From Thioalkalivibrio paradoxus ARh 1 (lineage in GTDB: Bacteria > Pseudomonadota > Gammaproteobacteria > Ectothiorhodospirales > Ectothiorhodospiraceae): a stretch of 64,000 bases of DNA. The notes beneath the pieces are model-generated. The model saw only the letters and a list, made by a program, of their open reading frames with translations. It was not told where the DNA came from and did no database searches. Each line of letters starts with the position of its first letter. The first letter of the stretch is position 1. Positions 28,801-37,164 of this stretch are shown piece after piece. The stretch is from the NCBI RefSeq assembly GCF_000227685.2, contig NZ_CP007029.1, positions 124,001 through 188,000 of the forward strand, in the 5' to 3' direction. The position numbers were made by a program, and so were the translations under genes.

Positions 28801-29634
28801 ACCGCGCTCGAGGAGCGCTTCGCGGAGGCGGCGGACGAGCCCGCTCTGCCGCAGCCCTCCGGAAGTGGCCGGACCGACGCCGGTCCGCACCGCTTCCCGC
28901 GTGGCCCCGAGCCCGGCACCTTCCTGCACGGGCTGCTGGAATGGGCGGCGCGGGAGGGTTTCGGCGCAGTCGCGCAGGATCCGGCGCGGCTGCGCGACGT
29001 CGTGGCCCGGCGTTGCCGGCGGCGGAACTGGGAACACTGGGTCGATCCGGTCAGCGACTGGCTCGCGCGCTTGCTCGACGCACCGCTCGCGTTGCCCGAG
29101 GCCGACCGGCCGGCGCGCCTGCGCGAGCTCGCGGTCTTTCAGCCCGAGCTCGAGTTCTGGTTCGAGACCCATGCGGTGGATGCCACGCGGATCGACGACC
29201 GCGTTCGGACCCACATCCTGCCCAGGGCGGTCCGTCCGGGTGTCGCTCCCCTGCGGCTGAACGGGATGCTGAAGGGGTTCATCGATCTGGTGTTCGAGCA
29301 CGGCGGGCGGTACTACACCCTGGACTACAAATCGAACTGGCTCGGGCCGGACCCGGCGGACTACGCGCCCGGGCGGCTCGCCGCGCGCGTGCTCGAGCAC
29401 CGCTACGAGCTGCAATACGTGCTCTACACGCTGGCATTGCACCGGCTGCTGCAGTCGCGGCTTCCGGACTACGACTACGATCGGCACGTCGGCGGCGCGG
29501 TGACCTGGTTCCTGCGCGGTGTCGACGCGCCCGGAGCCGGCCTGCACCGTGACCGCCCGCCGCGCGCGCTGATCGTGGAACTGGACCGCATGGTGCGCGC
29601 GGAACCTCCGCTGCGGCAGGAGGCACCGCGATGA
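25867..29634 (+). CDS. recB: RecBCD subunit RecB (exodeoxyribonuclease V beta)
   Basis: 1255 aa from the ATG that overlaps the recC stop. The first 40 residues are a Gly/Pro-rich extension. Superfamily 1 helicase motifs are visible: Walker A ASAGTGKTYT (about 54-63), AVSTIHGWCHRML, MIDEFQDTDPTQYRIF, LIGDPKQSIYGFRGADI, VTIHKSKGLQYPLVFLPF and LLYVAVTRARHACW. The C-terminal nuclease domain has FLHGLLEWA, the IDLVFEHGGRYYTLDYKSNW motif with the metal-binding Asp/Lys (about 1140-1158) and YELQYVLYTLALHRLL. A 3'-5' helicase and nuclease. It is translationally coupled to recD by a second ATGA. Confidence 0.96.
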   Translation: MNRHGSGPSRAEQPPEGRGLPPGPPHAGAAVDAGVLELQNPAGLPLWGSRLIEASAGTGKTYTIAGLYLRLVLGHGGEQAFARPLAPPEILVVTFTDAATRELRSRIQERLLQAARHFRGEAGCPPDASLQRLLDDYLDPQARAASARRLEVAAEWMDQAAVSTIHGWCHRMLREHAFDSGSLFDQRLEADLAELRSEVVRDYWRCMVYPQRSPRLELLCAIVGSDPADLERAIAPLLALEPPRPVAIDELEAALDRRLETLDRVKRPWREDFDAVAASFRSALPELHGGKYRNAETLLEKMRAWAQDPALAQPDITGGGTERFSLQGMRERLKKNRSLPEPLHPAFERLDGYAGLPDESPERVLRHAAAWVRDRLEREQRRRAVLGFDDLLTGLDAALAGPGSERLAETIRAQFPVAMIDEFQDTDPTQYRIFDRIYRLEENRSEQGIFLIGDPKQSIYGFRGADIHSYLQARAATQGRHYTLGTNYRATDAFVQACNRLFGHGEAQPAGAFLFRDSSGANPVPFLPVRAQGLDEVFEVGATALPALTLAYLDDAEGIGKTRYLEDMAESCATAMVDLLQAGQSGQAAFRGVREARPVQPGDLAVLVRDRNEAAQIRRELGRRGVRSVYLSDRDSVYDAPEASDLLRWLRACAEPESERLLRAALATATLGLELPALDRLNHDEAHWEQRVLQFREYRRIWREQGVLPMLRRLLHDFGLPAALLRRTDGERALTNLLHLSELLQTASGELDGEQALIRHLARHLDGTAGAADEQVLRLESDEGLVQVVTIHKSKGLQYPLVFLPFICTFREQDGKNVPLFYRDADGRPRTSWRPEAEQVDAADRERLAEDLRLLYVAVTRARHACWLGIGPLAVGGGASKLHRSAVGHLLSGGEAIPPGTLENSLRRLAGDCRDIAVTPAPEPQELTYRVAAAGAATGGARRPERPAREHWWIASYSALRSGEPVAEAAAPLPEAADTALEERFAEAADEPALPQPSGSGRTDAGPHRFPRGPEPGTFLHGLLEWAAREGFGAVAQDPARLRDVVARRCRRRNWEHWVDPVSDWLARLLDAPLALPEADRPARLRELAVFQPELEFWFETHAVDATRIDDRVRTHILPRAVRPGVAPLRLNGMLKGFIDLVFEHGGRYYTLDYKSNWLGPDPADYAPGRLAARVLEHRYELQYVLYTLALHRLLQSRLPDYDYDRHVGGAVTWFLRGVDAPGAGLHRDRPPRALIVELDRMVRAEPPLRQEAPR

Positions 29635-31736
29635 CCCGGCCCGAGCCGGCTGCACTTTCCGGGCCTGAACCCTTGCTGCAGCTGCTCGCGCGCTGGGTGG
29701 AGCACGGCTGGCTGCGCGCGCTCGACCGTTCGTTCGCGCAGTTCCTGCACGAACAGGTACCCGAGGCACCGCCGCTGCTGCTGCTCGGCGCGGCGCTGGC
29801 CAGCCACCAGTTCGGGCGGGGACACGTCTGCCTGGACCTCGCGGCGGCGCTGGCGGACCCGGACCGTGCGCTGTCGCTGCCGCCCGACGGCGAGCCGGAT
29901 GCCGCGCCGCCGCCGCGGCCGTCGTCGGTGCTTGCGGGCACGACCCCACAGGCGTGGAACGCCGCGCTCGGCGACGACCGGCTGGTCGGGCAGGGCGCCG
30001 GAGCGACGCCGCTGGTGCTCGCGGACCAGCGGCTGTACCTGCGCCGGCTTTGGGAATGCGAGCAGCGGATCGCCGAGGCCGTCGGCGAGCGGCTGGGCGA
30101 TTCCGCCGCGCTGCGTGCGAACCTCGACGCCGATGCGGTGCGGGCCTGGCTCGACCGGCTGTTCGGCGCGAAGCCGGAAGCAGGCGGCACCGACTGGCAG
30201 CGCGCGGCCTGCGCGCTTGCCGCCGGCACCCGCTTCGCGGTGATCACCGGGGGCCCCGGAACCGGCAAGACGACGACGGTCGTGCGCCTGCTCGCACTGC
30301 TGCAGGCGTTGCATCTCGGCCACGGCGCGCAGGCGCCGCTGCGGATCCGGTTGGCCGCGCCCACCGGCAAGGCGGCGGCGCGGCTGAACCTGTCGGTCGC
30401 CGGTGCGGTGCACGCGCTGGCGATGCCCGCGGACGCGCTGGGAGCCCATATCCGCGCCGCGATCCCGACCGAGGTCAGCACCGTGCACCGGCTGCTCGGC
30501 AGCCGACCCGACAGCCGCCGCTTCCGGCACCACCCCGGCCATCCGCTGCCGCTCGACGTGCTGGTCGTCGACGAGGCGTCGATGATCGATCTGGAGCTGA
30601 TGACTGCGGTGTTCCGCGCGCTGCCGGCGCAGGCCCGGCTGATCCTGCTCGGCGACAAGGACCAGCTTGCGTCGGTCGAGGCCGGTGCCGTGCTCGGCGA
30701 GATCTGTGCCCGTGCCGAAGCGGGTCACTACACGCTTGATACCGCGGCCTGGCTCGAGCGCGTCAGCGGCGAGGCGGTGCCGGAGGGGATGCGCGATCCG
30801 GGGGGCGAGCGCCTCGATCAGCAGGTGGTGATGCTGCGGCGCAGCTACCGCTTCGGGGAGCAGAGCGCGATTGGACGGCTGGCCCGCGCCGTGAACGGCA
30901 GTGACGCCGACGCCGCGCGCCGCATCACCGCATCGGGGCCGCTGCCCGATGTCGCGCGGATCGTGTTGCGCGGCGCGCCGGATACGGTGCTCGAGCGTCA
31001 TGTGCTCGAGGGGGGCGGGCCGTCGTTCGCGACCGGTACGGATCGTGCCCGGCCGTCCGGTCATGCCGCCTACCTGCGGCGGATGCACGAGGCCCATCCC
31101 GGCGCGGCGGCGACGCCCGACGCGCTCGACCACTGGGCGCGGGACGTGCTGGAGGCCCACGCGGGCTTCCAGCTGCTGTGCGCGGTACGCCGCGGCCCCT
31201 GGGGCGTCGAGACGCTGAACCGCCGGGTCGAGGCCGCGCTGCGCGCCGAGGGCCTGATTCCCGCCGGCGGCATCTGGTATCCCGGACGTCCGGTGATCGT
31301 GACCGCGAACGACTATGGGCTAGGCCTGATGAACGGCGACATCGGCGTCACGCTGGCGCTGCCCGCGCAGGGGGAGGCGGGTGGCGGGCTGCGGGTCGCG
31401 TTTCCGGCCGGCGACGGCAGCGGCGGCCTGCGCTGGGTGCTGCCCAGCCGCCTGGCCAACGTCGAGACGGTCTACGCGATGACGGTGCACAAGGCGCAGG
31501 GCTCGGAGTTCGATCACGCGGCGCTGCTGCTTCCGGAGCGCGAGAACCCGGTGTTGACCCGCGAACTGCTCTACACCGCGATCACCCGTGCTCGGCGCTG
31601 GTTCACGCTGCTGGAACCGCGCGAGGGGGTGCTGGAACAGGCGATCGCGCGCCGGGTGCTGCGCGGCAGCGGTCTCGGCGATGCGCTGCGCCGGGCCACC
31701 GTTCGGATGGACAGGGATGCAGACGATGATCGATGA
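29631..31736 (+). CDS. recD: RecBCD subunit RecD (exodeoxyribonuclease V alpha)
   Basis: 701 aa. Superfamily 1B 5'-3' helicase: Walker A VITGGPGTGKTTTVVRLLAL (about residue 204), then RLAAPTGKAAARLN, VLVVDEASMIDLELM (motif II), ARLILLGDKDQLASVEAGAV (motif III), LRRSYRFGEQSAIGRLA and the late TVYAMTVHKAQGSEFDHAAL and LYTAITRARRWFTLL. The N-terminal domain (1-180) is the usual RecB-contacting helical region. With recC and recB it forms a three-gene operon with 4-nt overlaps. Confidence 0.96.
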   Translation: MTRPEPAALSGPEPLLQLLARWVEHGWLRALDRSFAQFLHEQVPEAPPLLLLGAALASHQFGRGHVCLDLAAALADPDRALSLPPDGEPDAAPPPRPSSVLAGTTPQAWNAALGDDRLVGQGAGATPLVLADQRLYLRRLWECEQRIAEAVGERLGDSAALRANLDADAVRAWLDRLFGAKPEAGGTDWQRAACALAAGTRFAVITGGPGTGKTTTVVRLLALLQALHLGHGAQAPLRIRLAAPTGKAAARLNLSVAGAVHALAMPADALGAHIRAAIPTEVSTVHRLLGSRPDSRRFRHHPGHPLPLDVLVVDEASMIDLELMTAVFRALPAQARLILLGDKDQLASVEAGAVLGEICARAEAGHYTLDTAAWLERVSGEAVPEGMRDPGGERLDQQVVMLRRSYRFGEQSAIGRLARAVNGSDADAARRITASGPLPDVARIVLRGAPDTVLERHVLEGGGPSFATGTDRARPSGHAAYLRRMHEAHPGAAATPDALDHWARDVLEAHAGFQLLCAVRRGPWGVETLNRRVEAALRAEGLIPAGGIWYPGRPVIVTANDYGLGLMNGDIGVTLALPAQGEAGGGLRVAFPAGDGSGGLRWVLPSRLANVETVYAMTVHKAQGSEFDHAALLLPERENPVLTRELLYTAITRARRWFTLLEPREGVLEQAIARRVLRGSGLGDALRRATVRMDRDADDDR

Positions 31737-31831
31737 CCGGGCAGCAGTCGGGTTCAGCGCGGCGCCGGCCACCCTGCGGTCGCGCGCAACGCGGGCCTGC
31801 CGGATGGCAGCCGCAGGCGGGTGGCGAGGCC

Positions 31832-32305
31832 ATGAGCGCTGAGTCTCCCGCCGCGACACCGGAGCTGCTCGCGGCGTACCGGGCCGCGCTGTACGTGGTG
31901 CCGGTCGGCCCCCGCGTCTGCCGGCTGCGCATCGGCGAGCCGCCGCCCGAGCCGATGCGGCGATGGCTCGCGGAGCACGGCCCGTCCGGCTGGCTCAGCG
32001 CGTTCAACCCGGGCAGCCGCGCGCTGCCGCTGCTGGAGAACCTGCGCCGTCACCAGGCGCTGTTCCAGCGCCTGCGGGCCGAAGGCTTCGACGCCCTGGT
32101 GGGCTACGCCAGCGACCCCGCCGGACACTGGCCCGACGAGACCAGCCTGCTGGTCCCGGGCATCGGCCGCGACCGGCTGAACCGGCTCGCTCTCGACTTC
32201 GGGCAGGTCGCTTTCCTGGCGCTTGCCCCCGGCGAGCCGCCCCGGATGTGGCTCGCCCACCCGGAGGGTCCGCTGCCGGATCCGTTCGGCACGGAAGACG
32301 GGTAG
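31832..32305 (+). CDS. DUF3293-like small protein downstream of recD
   Basis: 157 aa from ATG 31832 (weak GAGGC); an upstream ATG at 31733 overlaps recD by 4 nt but adds an Arg/Gly-rich segment. The sequence has the DUF3293 look: LLAAYRAALYVV, GWLSAFNPGSRALPLLENLRRHQALF, DALVGYASDPAGHWPDETSLL and LALDFGQVAFLALAPGEPP. No signal or membrane part. Such genes often follow unrelated housekeeping operons; function unknown. Probably cotranscribed with recCBD. Confidence 0.72.
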   Translation: MSAESPAATPELLAAYRAALYVVPVGPRVCRLRIGEPPPEPMRRWLAEHGPSGWLSAFNPGSRALPLLENLRRHQALFQRLRAEGFDALVGYASDPAGHWPDETSLLVPGIGRDRLNRLALDFGQVAFLALAPGEPPRMWLAHPEGPLPDPFGTEDG

Positions 32306-32505
32306 CGAGCCGCGTCAGCCGGCGCGGTCATCCGCCATGACCGGGTGCTCGCGCGGCTTCCCGCAGCCAGTGGCTGTCGGCGTGGAGGAAGAAGGCCCGG
32401 TCCTGCTCGCGTTCGAAGTCGGCGGGCGCGAGGTATCCCCTTGCCTGTCCGTTGGCTGGTGGGCCAGGGCCCCGATCCCGGGGCGATGGCCGCACCCTTG
32501 AAGAG

Positions 32506-33288
32506 TTACTTCTTGAACGCGACAAAGGTCGCGCCCTGAACGCCGAACTGGCGGGCTGCGCCTTCCTTGCTGGTGCCGGCGAAAGGATCGAAGTAGGCGA
32601 CGACCTGCGCACGTTCGAAACCTGCGTCGGCCAGTGCCGCGAGATAGCCTGCAGACTGCAGAGCCCCCGCGATTCAGCCAACCCAGAGTTCGATGTCGTT
32701 CTTCGCCGCCGCCGACAGCTCGGTCTGGATCACGATGTCGGCGAATTGCACGCGCCCGCCGGGGCGCAGCACGCGGTAGAGTTCGGAAAAGACGCGCGCT
32801 TTCTCGGGGCTCAGATTGATCACCCCATTCGAAATCGCCACGTCTACCGTTGCGTCGGCGATTGGCAGGTCGGCGATGTCTGCCTTGTCGAAACGGACAT
32901 TGTTCGCACCGGCGGCGGCAGCGCCCTCGGCAGCCGTGCGCAGCATCGCGTCGGTCATGTCGAATCCGATTACCTCGCCTTGCGGACCGACGCGGCGGGC
33001 GGCCAGCAGGCAGTCCATGCCGCTGCCGGCCCCGAGGTCGATCACCCGCGCACCGCGCGGCAGTTCCCCGGCATGAAACGGGTTGCCGACGCCCGCGAAC
33101 GGTGCCGTGACGGAGTCGGGCAAGGTGTCGAGTTCCGCCCGGTCGTAGCCGAGCCTCGACGCGGCGTATTCCGGACCGCGATGGAAATGGAAGTCGCCGT
33201 CCGGTTCCTCTGCGACCCGCGCGTAGGTGGTGCGGATCTCCTGTTTGAGTCGTTGCTGATCGAACGTCAGCTCGCAATCGTTCGTCAT
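32506..33288 (-). CDS. Probable selenocysteine-containing ArsM-like methyltransferase (TGA at codon 205)
   Basis: 260 aa if the in-frame TGA (32674-32676) is read as Sec205. Start ATG 33288 has a strong AGGAGGAGG site. Class I methyltransferase layout: VIDLGAGSGMDCLLAARRVG (SAM loop), VIGFDMTDAML, ADIADLPIADATVDVAISNG, VLRPGGRVQFADIV. The frame reads ...IELWVG-TGA-IAGALQ..., continues 55 codons without another stop (ending FVAFKK-TAA) and keeps family features (YLAALADAGFERAQVV). The paralogue at 40012-41241 has WVECVVGATV, with Cys where the TGA is; ArsM enzymes carry an As(III)-binding Cys at this place. A SECIS-like hairpin starts 2 nt after the TGA. A second ArsM cysteine (SNCVINL) is Gly here (SNGVINL), so the substrate may not be arsenite. 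The alternative is a nonsense pseudogene. Confidence 0.75.
32638..32671 (-). promoter_or_regulatory. Putative bacterial SECIS element
   Basis: On the minus strand, directly after the TGA: lower stem CGCG (32668-32671) with CGCG (32638-32641) extended by three weaker pairs. The apical 5-bp stem CTGCA/TGCAG (32649-32661) closes a GUC loop. The apical part starts 12 nt after the TGA and reads GCAGUCUGC, close to the GCAGGUCUGC apex of the E. coli fdhF SECIS, which starts about 11 nt after its UGA (from memory). Confidence 0.6.
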
Positions 33289-33636
33289 GGTCCTCCTCCT
33301 GGTGTCCGTTCCTTGCTGGTGGCATGAACGCCCGGTTTCCCGGGACTGCGGGACGGTTGCCCCGCGGTGCATCCGCTGGCGTTCCCGGGGAGCGGCCCTA
33401 TGGCCCCGCGTCAAGCGGGGATGAGGGCATCCGGCGCGGTGGGCCAGCGAAAATCGATCCTCTTGTTTCAAGGGACGCATCAGCCTTCGATAGGGTTCCC
33501 GGGTCGCTGCCCCCGTGGCTGTAGGGCTGAGGGGCGGCGGGAGCACGATGGCGTCGTGCACCTGCTCCGACCGGGCGGCCGTCGGTCGACGCTGCCGAGC
33601 GATCGCTTGGTGGCTTCCGTTCGCGGTCCATCGGGC
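33289..33636. other. Spacer, nothing beyond promoter space
   Basis: Upstream of the selenoprotein gene and downstream of the small minus-strand gene. No repeat or gene is supported. Confidence 0.4.
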
Positions 33637-33966
33637 TCAGCTCTCGTATTCGTAACGGCCGCGGCGCAGCCGCTTGTAGCGGCGGATCATGATCATGGCT
33701 TTGCGCGCGGTCGGCAGGTCGATGGATTCCACCGGCAGGCCGACCGCGATCGGGATGCTGCCGTCGGGTGCGTCCGCGCCGATTTCGATGAATCGCGGCT
33801 CGCGTGGCCGGCCCGCCACGGCTTGGGCCACGAACGTGGCCTGCCAGGTGACCTCCCGGCCCTCGAACGGACCACCGAAGCGCAGGCGCAGCAATGGGCC
33901 GCCCGGGGCATCGAGCAGTTCGGCCTCGCCGAGGAGGTCTCCCTTCAGGCGGGTGGGCGATGGCAT
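33637..33966 (-). CDS. Conserved-looking hypothetical protein (109 aa)
   Basis: 109 aa from ATG 33966; further upstream reading is Arg/Gly-rich and overlaps the divergent gene. Compact mixed alpha/beta composition (GDLLGEAELLDAPGGPLLRL; VTWQATFVAQAV; RFIEIGADAPDGSIPIAV) with a basic C-terminus (MIMIRRYKRLRRGRYEYES), possibly nucleic-acid or membrane contacting. No signal peptide. Divergent from the next small gene, 135 nt away. Function unknown; the codon pattern looks genuinely coding. Confidence 0.6.
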   Translation of the reverse strand: MPSPTRLKGDLLGEAELLDAPGGPLLRLRFGGPFEGREVTWQATFVAQAVAGRPREPRFIEIGADAPDGSIPIAVGLPVESIDLPTARKAMIMIRRYKRLRRGRYEYES

Positions 33967-34101
33967 CGTGAACAATCCCGAAAACGCTATGGGGCGCAGT
34001 CTATTGGTTCGTCCGGCGTCGCGCATGCTAGCTTCCAGGGGCTCTGGAAACCGCCGTGTGCCGCGTTGGCTGCGGCACCGGTCCGAACGGGGGACCCCAC
34101 G

Positions 34102-34446
34102 ATGAAACGACCGGCCATTCGAACCGCCATCCCGCAGCGGCGCTACCGGATCGGCGATTTTACCGCCGTGGTGCTCGGCGAGATCGAGAGCGAGGACGGA
34201 ATCGCCTACCGCTACGTCTTCGCGATGGTGCAGGACGGTGCCAGCGAGCCTGGTTTCTACGTGCTTTCCGTCAACAGTCCAGGTGCCGCCAACGATTGCG
34301 CGTTGCGGGTGCTCGCGCCGGACCTGGAGCGCGAACTCGACGTGTCGGGCCGCTGGCGCGATCTCGACGCCTTTTGCGAACAGGCGATAGCGCTCGCGCA
34401 ACAGGTGCTGCGTCTGGAGGACGAGCAGGCGCACCGGTTGCTGTGA
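34102..34446 (+). CDS. Conserved-looking hypothetical protein (114 aa)
   Basis: 114 aa from ATG 34102, preceded by GGGGGAC. Looks like a small alpha+beta cytoplasmic protein: RYRIGDFTAVVLGEIESEDG, YRYVFAMVQDGASEPGFYVL, DLERELDVSGRWRDLDAFCE, then a helical end. Divergently placed from the 109-aa gene; a shared regulatory region is possible. No family recognised with confidence. Confidence 0.62.
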   Translation: MKRPAIRTAIPQRRYRIGDFTAVVLGEIESEDGIAYRYVFAMVQDGASEPGFYVLSVNSPGAANDCALRVLAPDLERELDVSGRWRDLDAFCEQAIALAQQVLRLEDEQAHRLL

Positions 34447-34918
34447 GCCTGCGCCCGTCCTCCCGGCACCGTTGCCGCTCCTGACCCGCGTCGGCGAATG
34501 ACGGCCTTTGTCCCTTTCCGCCCTGCGCTCGCGGCCCACCCTGGGTAGGGCGGAAGAGCGCAGCGTCATCCGCCGATGGGAGTCAGCGCGATCCCCAAGC
34601 CCCTCGTGGACCCCGGAAGCGAATGGCGGATGACGGCCTTTGGCCTCTTCCGCCCTACCCGCGGACTCGATGACGGGCGTTGGGATCGGCCTTGTGTTGT
34701 CGCCGACCGCCGTGATCCACGGGCGGCGCGAGAACCCACCGCAATTCACCCGAGGGACTTTCGGCCGGCCCCGTTATGGGCTATTTTCGAGGTCACTTAA
34801 ACGCAAAGGGTAGTGTGCGTGACTCCCGGCGACAGCACCCCCGCGCCGGGAGACGTGCCGGCCCGTGGACGAGGAGCGATGTCGTCAAGCGGCGTCCCGA
34901 TCTGATGAGCGCGATCTC
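34447..34918. other. Intergenic, carrying repeat copy D
   Basis: 472 nt between the 114-aa gene and lutA. 34493-34666 is a doubled partial copy of the dispersed repeat. The lutA promoter is probably in 34670-34900 but no clear hexamers stand out. Confidence 0.45.
34493..34666. repeat. Dispersed repeat family, copy D (doubled hairpin)
   Basis: Contains GTAGGGCGGAAGAGCGCAGC then GTCATCCGCC, and GGCGGATGACGGCCTTTGGC then CTCTTCCGCCCTAC. These are the hairpin arms shared with copies A-C, here arranged as two half-units around 34553 and 34625. Confidence 0.75.
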
Positions 34919-35734
34919 ATGAGCGATGCGCGGCCGGAGTCGTCCGACACCAGCGGCGGCGGCAAGCCCAGAATCGGGCTGTTCGTCACCTGCCTCGCGG
35001 ACATCTACCGGCCGAACGTCGGGCTTGCGGCGGTCGCATTGCTCGAGCAGGCCGGGTGCACCGTGGAAGTGCCCGACACGCAGACCTGCTGCGGCCAGCC
35101 CTCGTACAACAACGGCGATCTCGCCGGTGCCGCCCGCACTGCGCGCCGCACGATCGAGGCCTTCGAGGATTACGACTACGTCGTCGTGCCGTCCGGCTCC
35201 TGCGCGGGGATGCTGCGCGACTACCCCCGCCTGTTCGAAGCCGAGCCCGGCTGGCGTCTGCGCGCGCGGGCGATGGCCGAAAAGACCCACGAGCTGATCT
35301 CGTTCCTGACCGACGTCCGCGGCATGACCACGGTCGACACCGCCTTCAGCGGCACGGCGACCTACCACGACAGTTGCCACGGGCTGCGCGCACTCGGAAT
35401 CAAGGAGCAGCCGCGCCGGCTGCTGGAAAGCGTGCGCGGGCTCGAGCTGCGCGAGATGGCGGATTCCGAGATCTGCTGCGGCTTCGGCGGCACGTTCTGC
35501 GTGAAATACCCCGAGATTTCGGGACGGATGGTCGCCGACAAGGCGGCCAGCATCGGCGCGACCGGGGCGAAGGTCGTGCTCGGCGGCGATCTCGGCTGCC
35601 TGTTGAACATCGCCGGCCGCCTCGGCCGCGAGGGCGGCGGGGTGAGCGTTTATCACGTCGCCGAGGTGCTCGCCGGCATCGCCGACGTCCCGGGACTCGG
35701 CGACCCGCCGAAGTCCCGCAGGGAAACGCGCTGA
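34919..35734 (+). CDS. lutA: L-lactate utilisation protein LutA/LldE (CCG-domain oxidoreductase)
   Basis: 271 aa from ATG 34919; an upstream GTG (34865) is possible. Two cysteine-rich CCG domains are visible: an N-terminal VPDTQTCCGQPSYNNGD and a C-terminal DSEICCGFGGTFCVKYPEIS, with PSGSCAGML and YHDSCHGLR contributing ligands. With LutB and LutC it forms the iron-sulfur L-lactate dehydrogenase complex, oxidising lactate to pyruvate. The order lutA-lutB-lutC with overlaps, plus a lactate permease downstream, makes the assignment firm. Confidence 0.93.
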   Translation: MSDARPESSDTSGGGKPRIGLFVTCLADIYRPNVGLAAVALLEQAGCTVEVPDTQTCCGQPSYNNGDLAGAARTARRTIEAFEDYDYVVVPSGSCAGMLRDYPRLFEAEPGWRLRARAMAEKTHELISFLTDVRGMTTVDTAFSGTATYHDSCHGLRALGIKEQPRRLLESVRGLELREMADSEICCGFGGTFCVKYPEISGRMVADKAASIGATGAKVVLGGDLGCLLNIAGRLGREGGGVSVYHVAEVLAGIADVPGLGDPPKSRRETR

Positions 35735-37164
35735 TGCAGCCGCTCAGCCACGCTTTCAAGAAACGCTCGGTCGCGGCATTGCAGGACGAGACGCTGCAGG
35801 TCGCGCTGCACCGGGCGAAGGACGGCTTCGCGGTCAAGCGCGCGAACGCGGTTGGCGGGTTGCCCGAGTTCGATGCGCTGCGCGACCGCGCGGTCGCGAT
35901 CAAGAACCACACGCTCGAGCACCTCGATTACTACCTGGAGCGTTACGCCGACGCGGTCGAGCGTAGCGGCGGCACCGTGCACTGGGCCGCAACCGCCGAC
36001 GATGCGCGGCGCGCCGTGGTGGAGATCTGCCGTGCCGCCGGCGCGCGCATGATCACCAAGGGCAAGTCGATGGTCGGCGAGGAGGTCGGCCTGAACGGGG
36101 CGCTCGAGGCGGCGGGGTTCGAGGTCGTCGAGACCGACCTCGGTGAGTACATCATCCAGCTCGCGAACGAGCCGCCGAGCCACATCATCGTTCCCGCGGT
36201 GCACAAGACGCGCGGGCAGATCGCCGATCTGTTCCACCAGCATCACCAGCAGTACGGGTTGACGCGCCGGCTCAACGAGGTGCCGGAGATGGTCAACGAA
36301 GCCCGGCAGGTGCTGCGCAGCAAGTATCTCGAGGCCGATGTCGGTATTACCGGCGCGAACTTCCTGATCGCCGAGACCGGCACCAGCGTGATCGTGACCA
36401 ACGAGGGCAACGGCGACCTGACCTGCTCGCTGCCGAAGGTGCACATCGTGATCACCGCGATCGAGAAGGTCGTTCCCACCGCCGAGGACGCGACCACGCT
36501 GATGCGCCTGCTCGCGCGCAGCGCGACCGGCCAGGACCTGACCACTTACACCACCTTCAGCACCGGTCCGAAGCGCCCCGGGGATCCCGAAGGTCCCGAG
36601 GAATACCACGTGGTGCTGGTCGACAACGGTCGCTCGACGATGCTCGCCGACGAGTTCCGCGAGATGCTGCGCTGCATCCGCTGTGGGGCCTGCATGAACC
36701 ACTGCCCGGTCTACGGGGCGATCGGCGGCCATGCCTACGGCTGGGTGTACCCGGGGCCGATGGGCTCGGTGCTGACGCCACTGTCGGTCGGGCTGAAGGA
36801 GGCGGGCAACCTGCCGAACGCCTGCACACTGAACGGGCACTGCGCCGAGGTCTGCCCGGTGCGCATCCCGCTGCCCGACCTGCTGCGCACGCTGCGCCAC
36901 CGCGAGTACCAGCTGAAGCTGGGCTTGAAGCCGCTGCGCTGGGGGCTTGCCGCCTGGCTCTGGTTCACCTCGCACCCGCGCATCTACCGTCTGGGCACGC
37001 GGGTGCAGGCGCGGATGCTCGCGCTGCTCGCGGGCCGCAAGGGCCGCTTCACCCGGATGCCACTCGCCGGCGGCTGGTTCCGCGGCGGGCGCGACCTGCC
37101 CGCGCCGCAGGGCGAGACCTTCATGGCGGTGTGGAAGCGCCGCCAGAAGGAGCGGGGCCGGTGA
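35734..37164 (+). CDS. lutB: L-lactate utilisation iron-sulfur protein LutB/LldF
   Basis: 476 aa; the ATG at 35734 shares one base with the lutA stop. The N-terminal DUF162/LUD domain has KNHTLEHLDYYLERY, MITKGKSMVGEEVGLN and NFLIAETGTSVIVTNEGNGD. Two [4Fe-4S] motifs follow: CIRCGACMNHCPVYGAIGGH (about residues 314-333) and CTLNGHCAEVCPVRIPLPDL (about 365-384). This is the electron-transfer subunit of the lactate dehydrogenase complex. The last segment is basic and helical. Overlaps lutC by 4 nt (GTGA). Confidence 0.95.
   Translation: MQPLSHAFKKRSVAALQDETLQVALHRAKDGFAVKRANAVGGLPEFDALRDRAVAIKNHTLEHLDYYLERYADAVERSGGTVHWAATADDARRAVVEICRAAGARMITKGKSMVGEEVGLNGALEAAGFEVVETDLGEYIIQLANEPPSHIIVPAVHKTRGQIADLFHQHHQQYGLTRRLNEVPEMVNEARQVLRSKYLEADVGITGANFLIAETGTSVIVTNEGNGDLTCSLPKVHIVITAIEKVVPTAEDATTLMRLLARSATGQDLTTYTTFSTGPKRPGDPEGPEEYHVVLVDNGRSTMLADEFREMLRCIRCGACMNHCPVYGAIGGHAYGWVYPGPMGSVLTPLSVGLKEAGNLPNACTLNGHCAEVCPVRIPLPDLLRTLRHREYQLKLGLKPLRWGLAAWLWFTSHPRIYRLGTRVQARMLALLAGRKGRFTRMPLAGGWFRGGRDLPAPQGETFMAVWKRRQKERGR

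Noticed and set aside
32674-32676. Simple nonsense mutation in the methyltransferase
   Set aside because: Not fully excluded, but one TGA only, at the Cys position, with a SECIS-like stem and an undamaged downstream frame, favours Sec.
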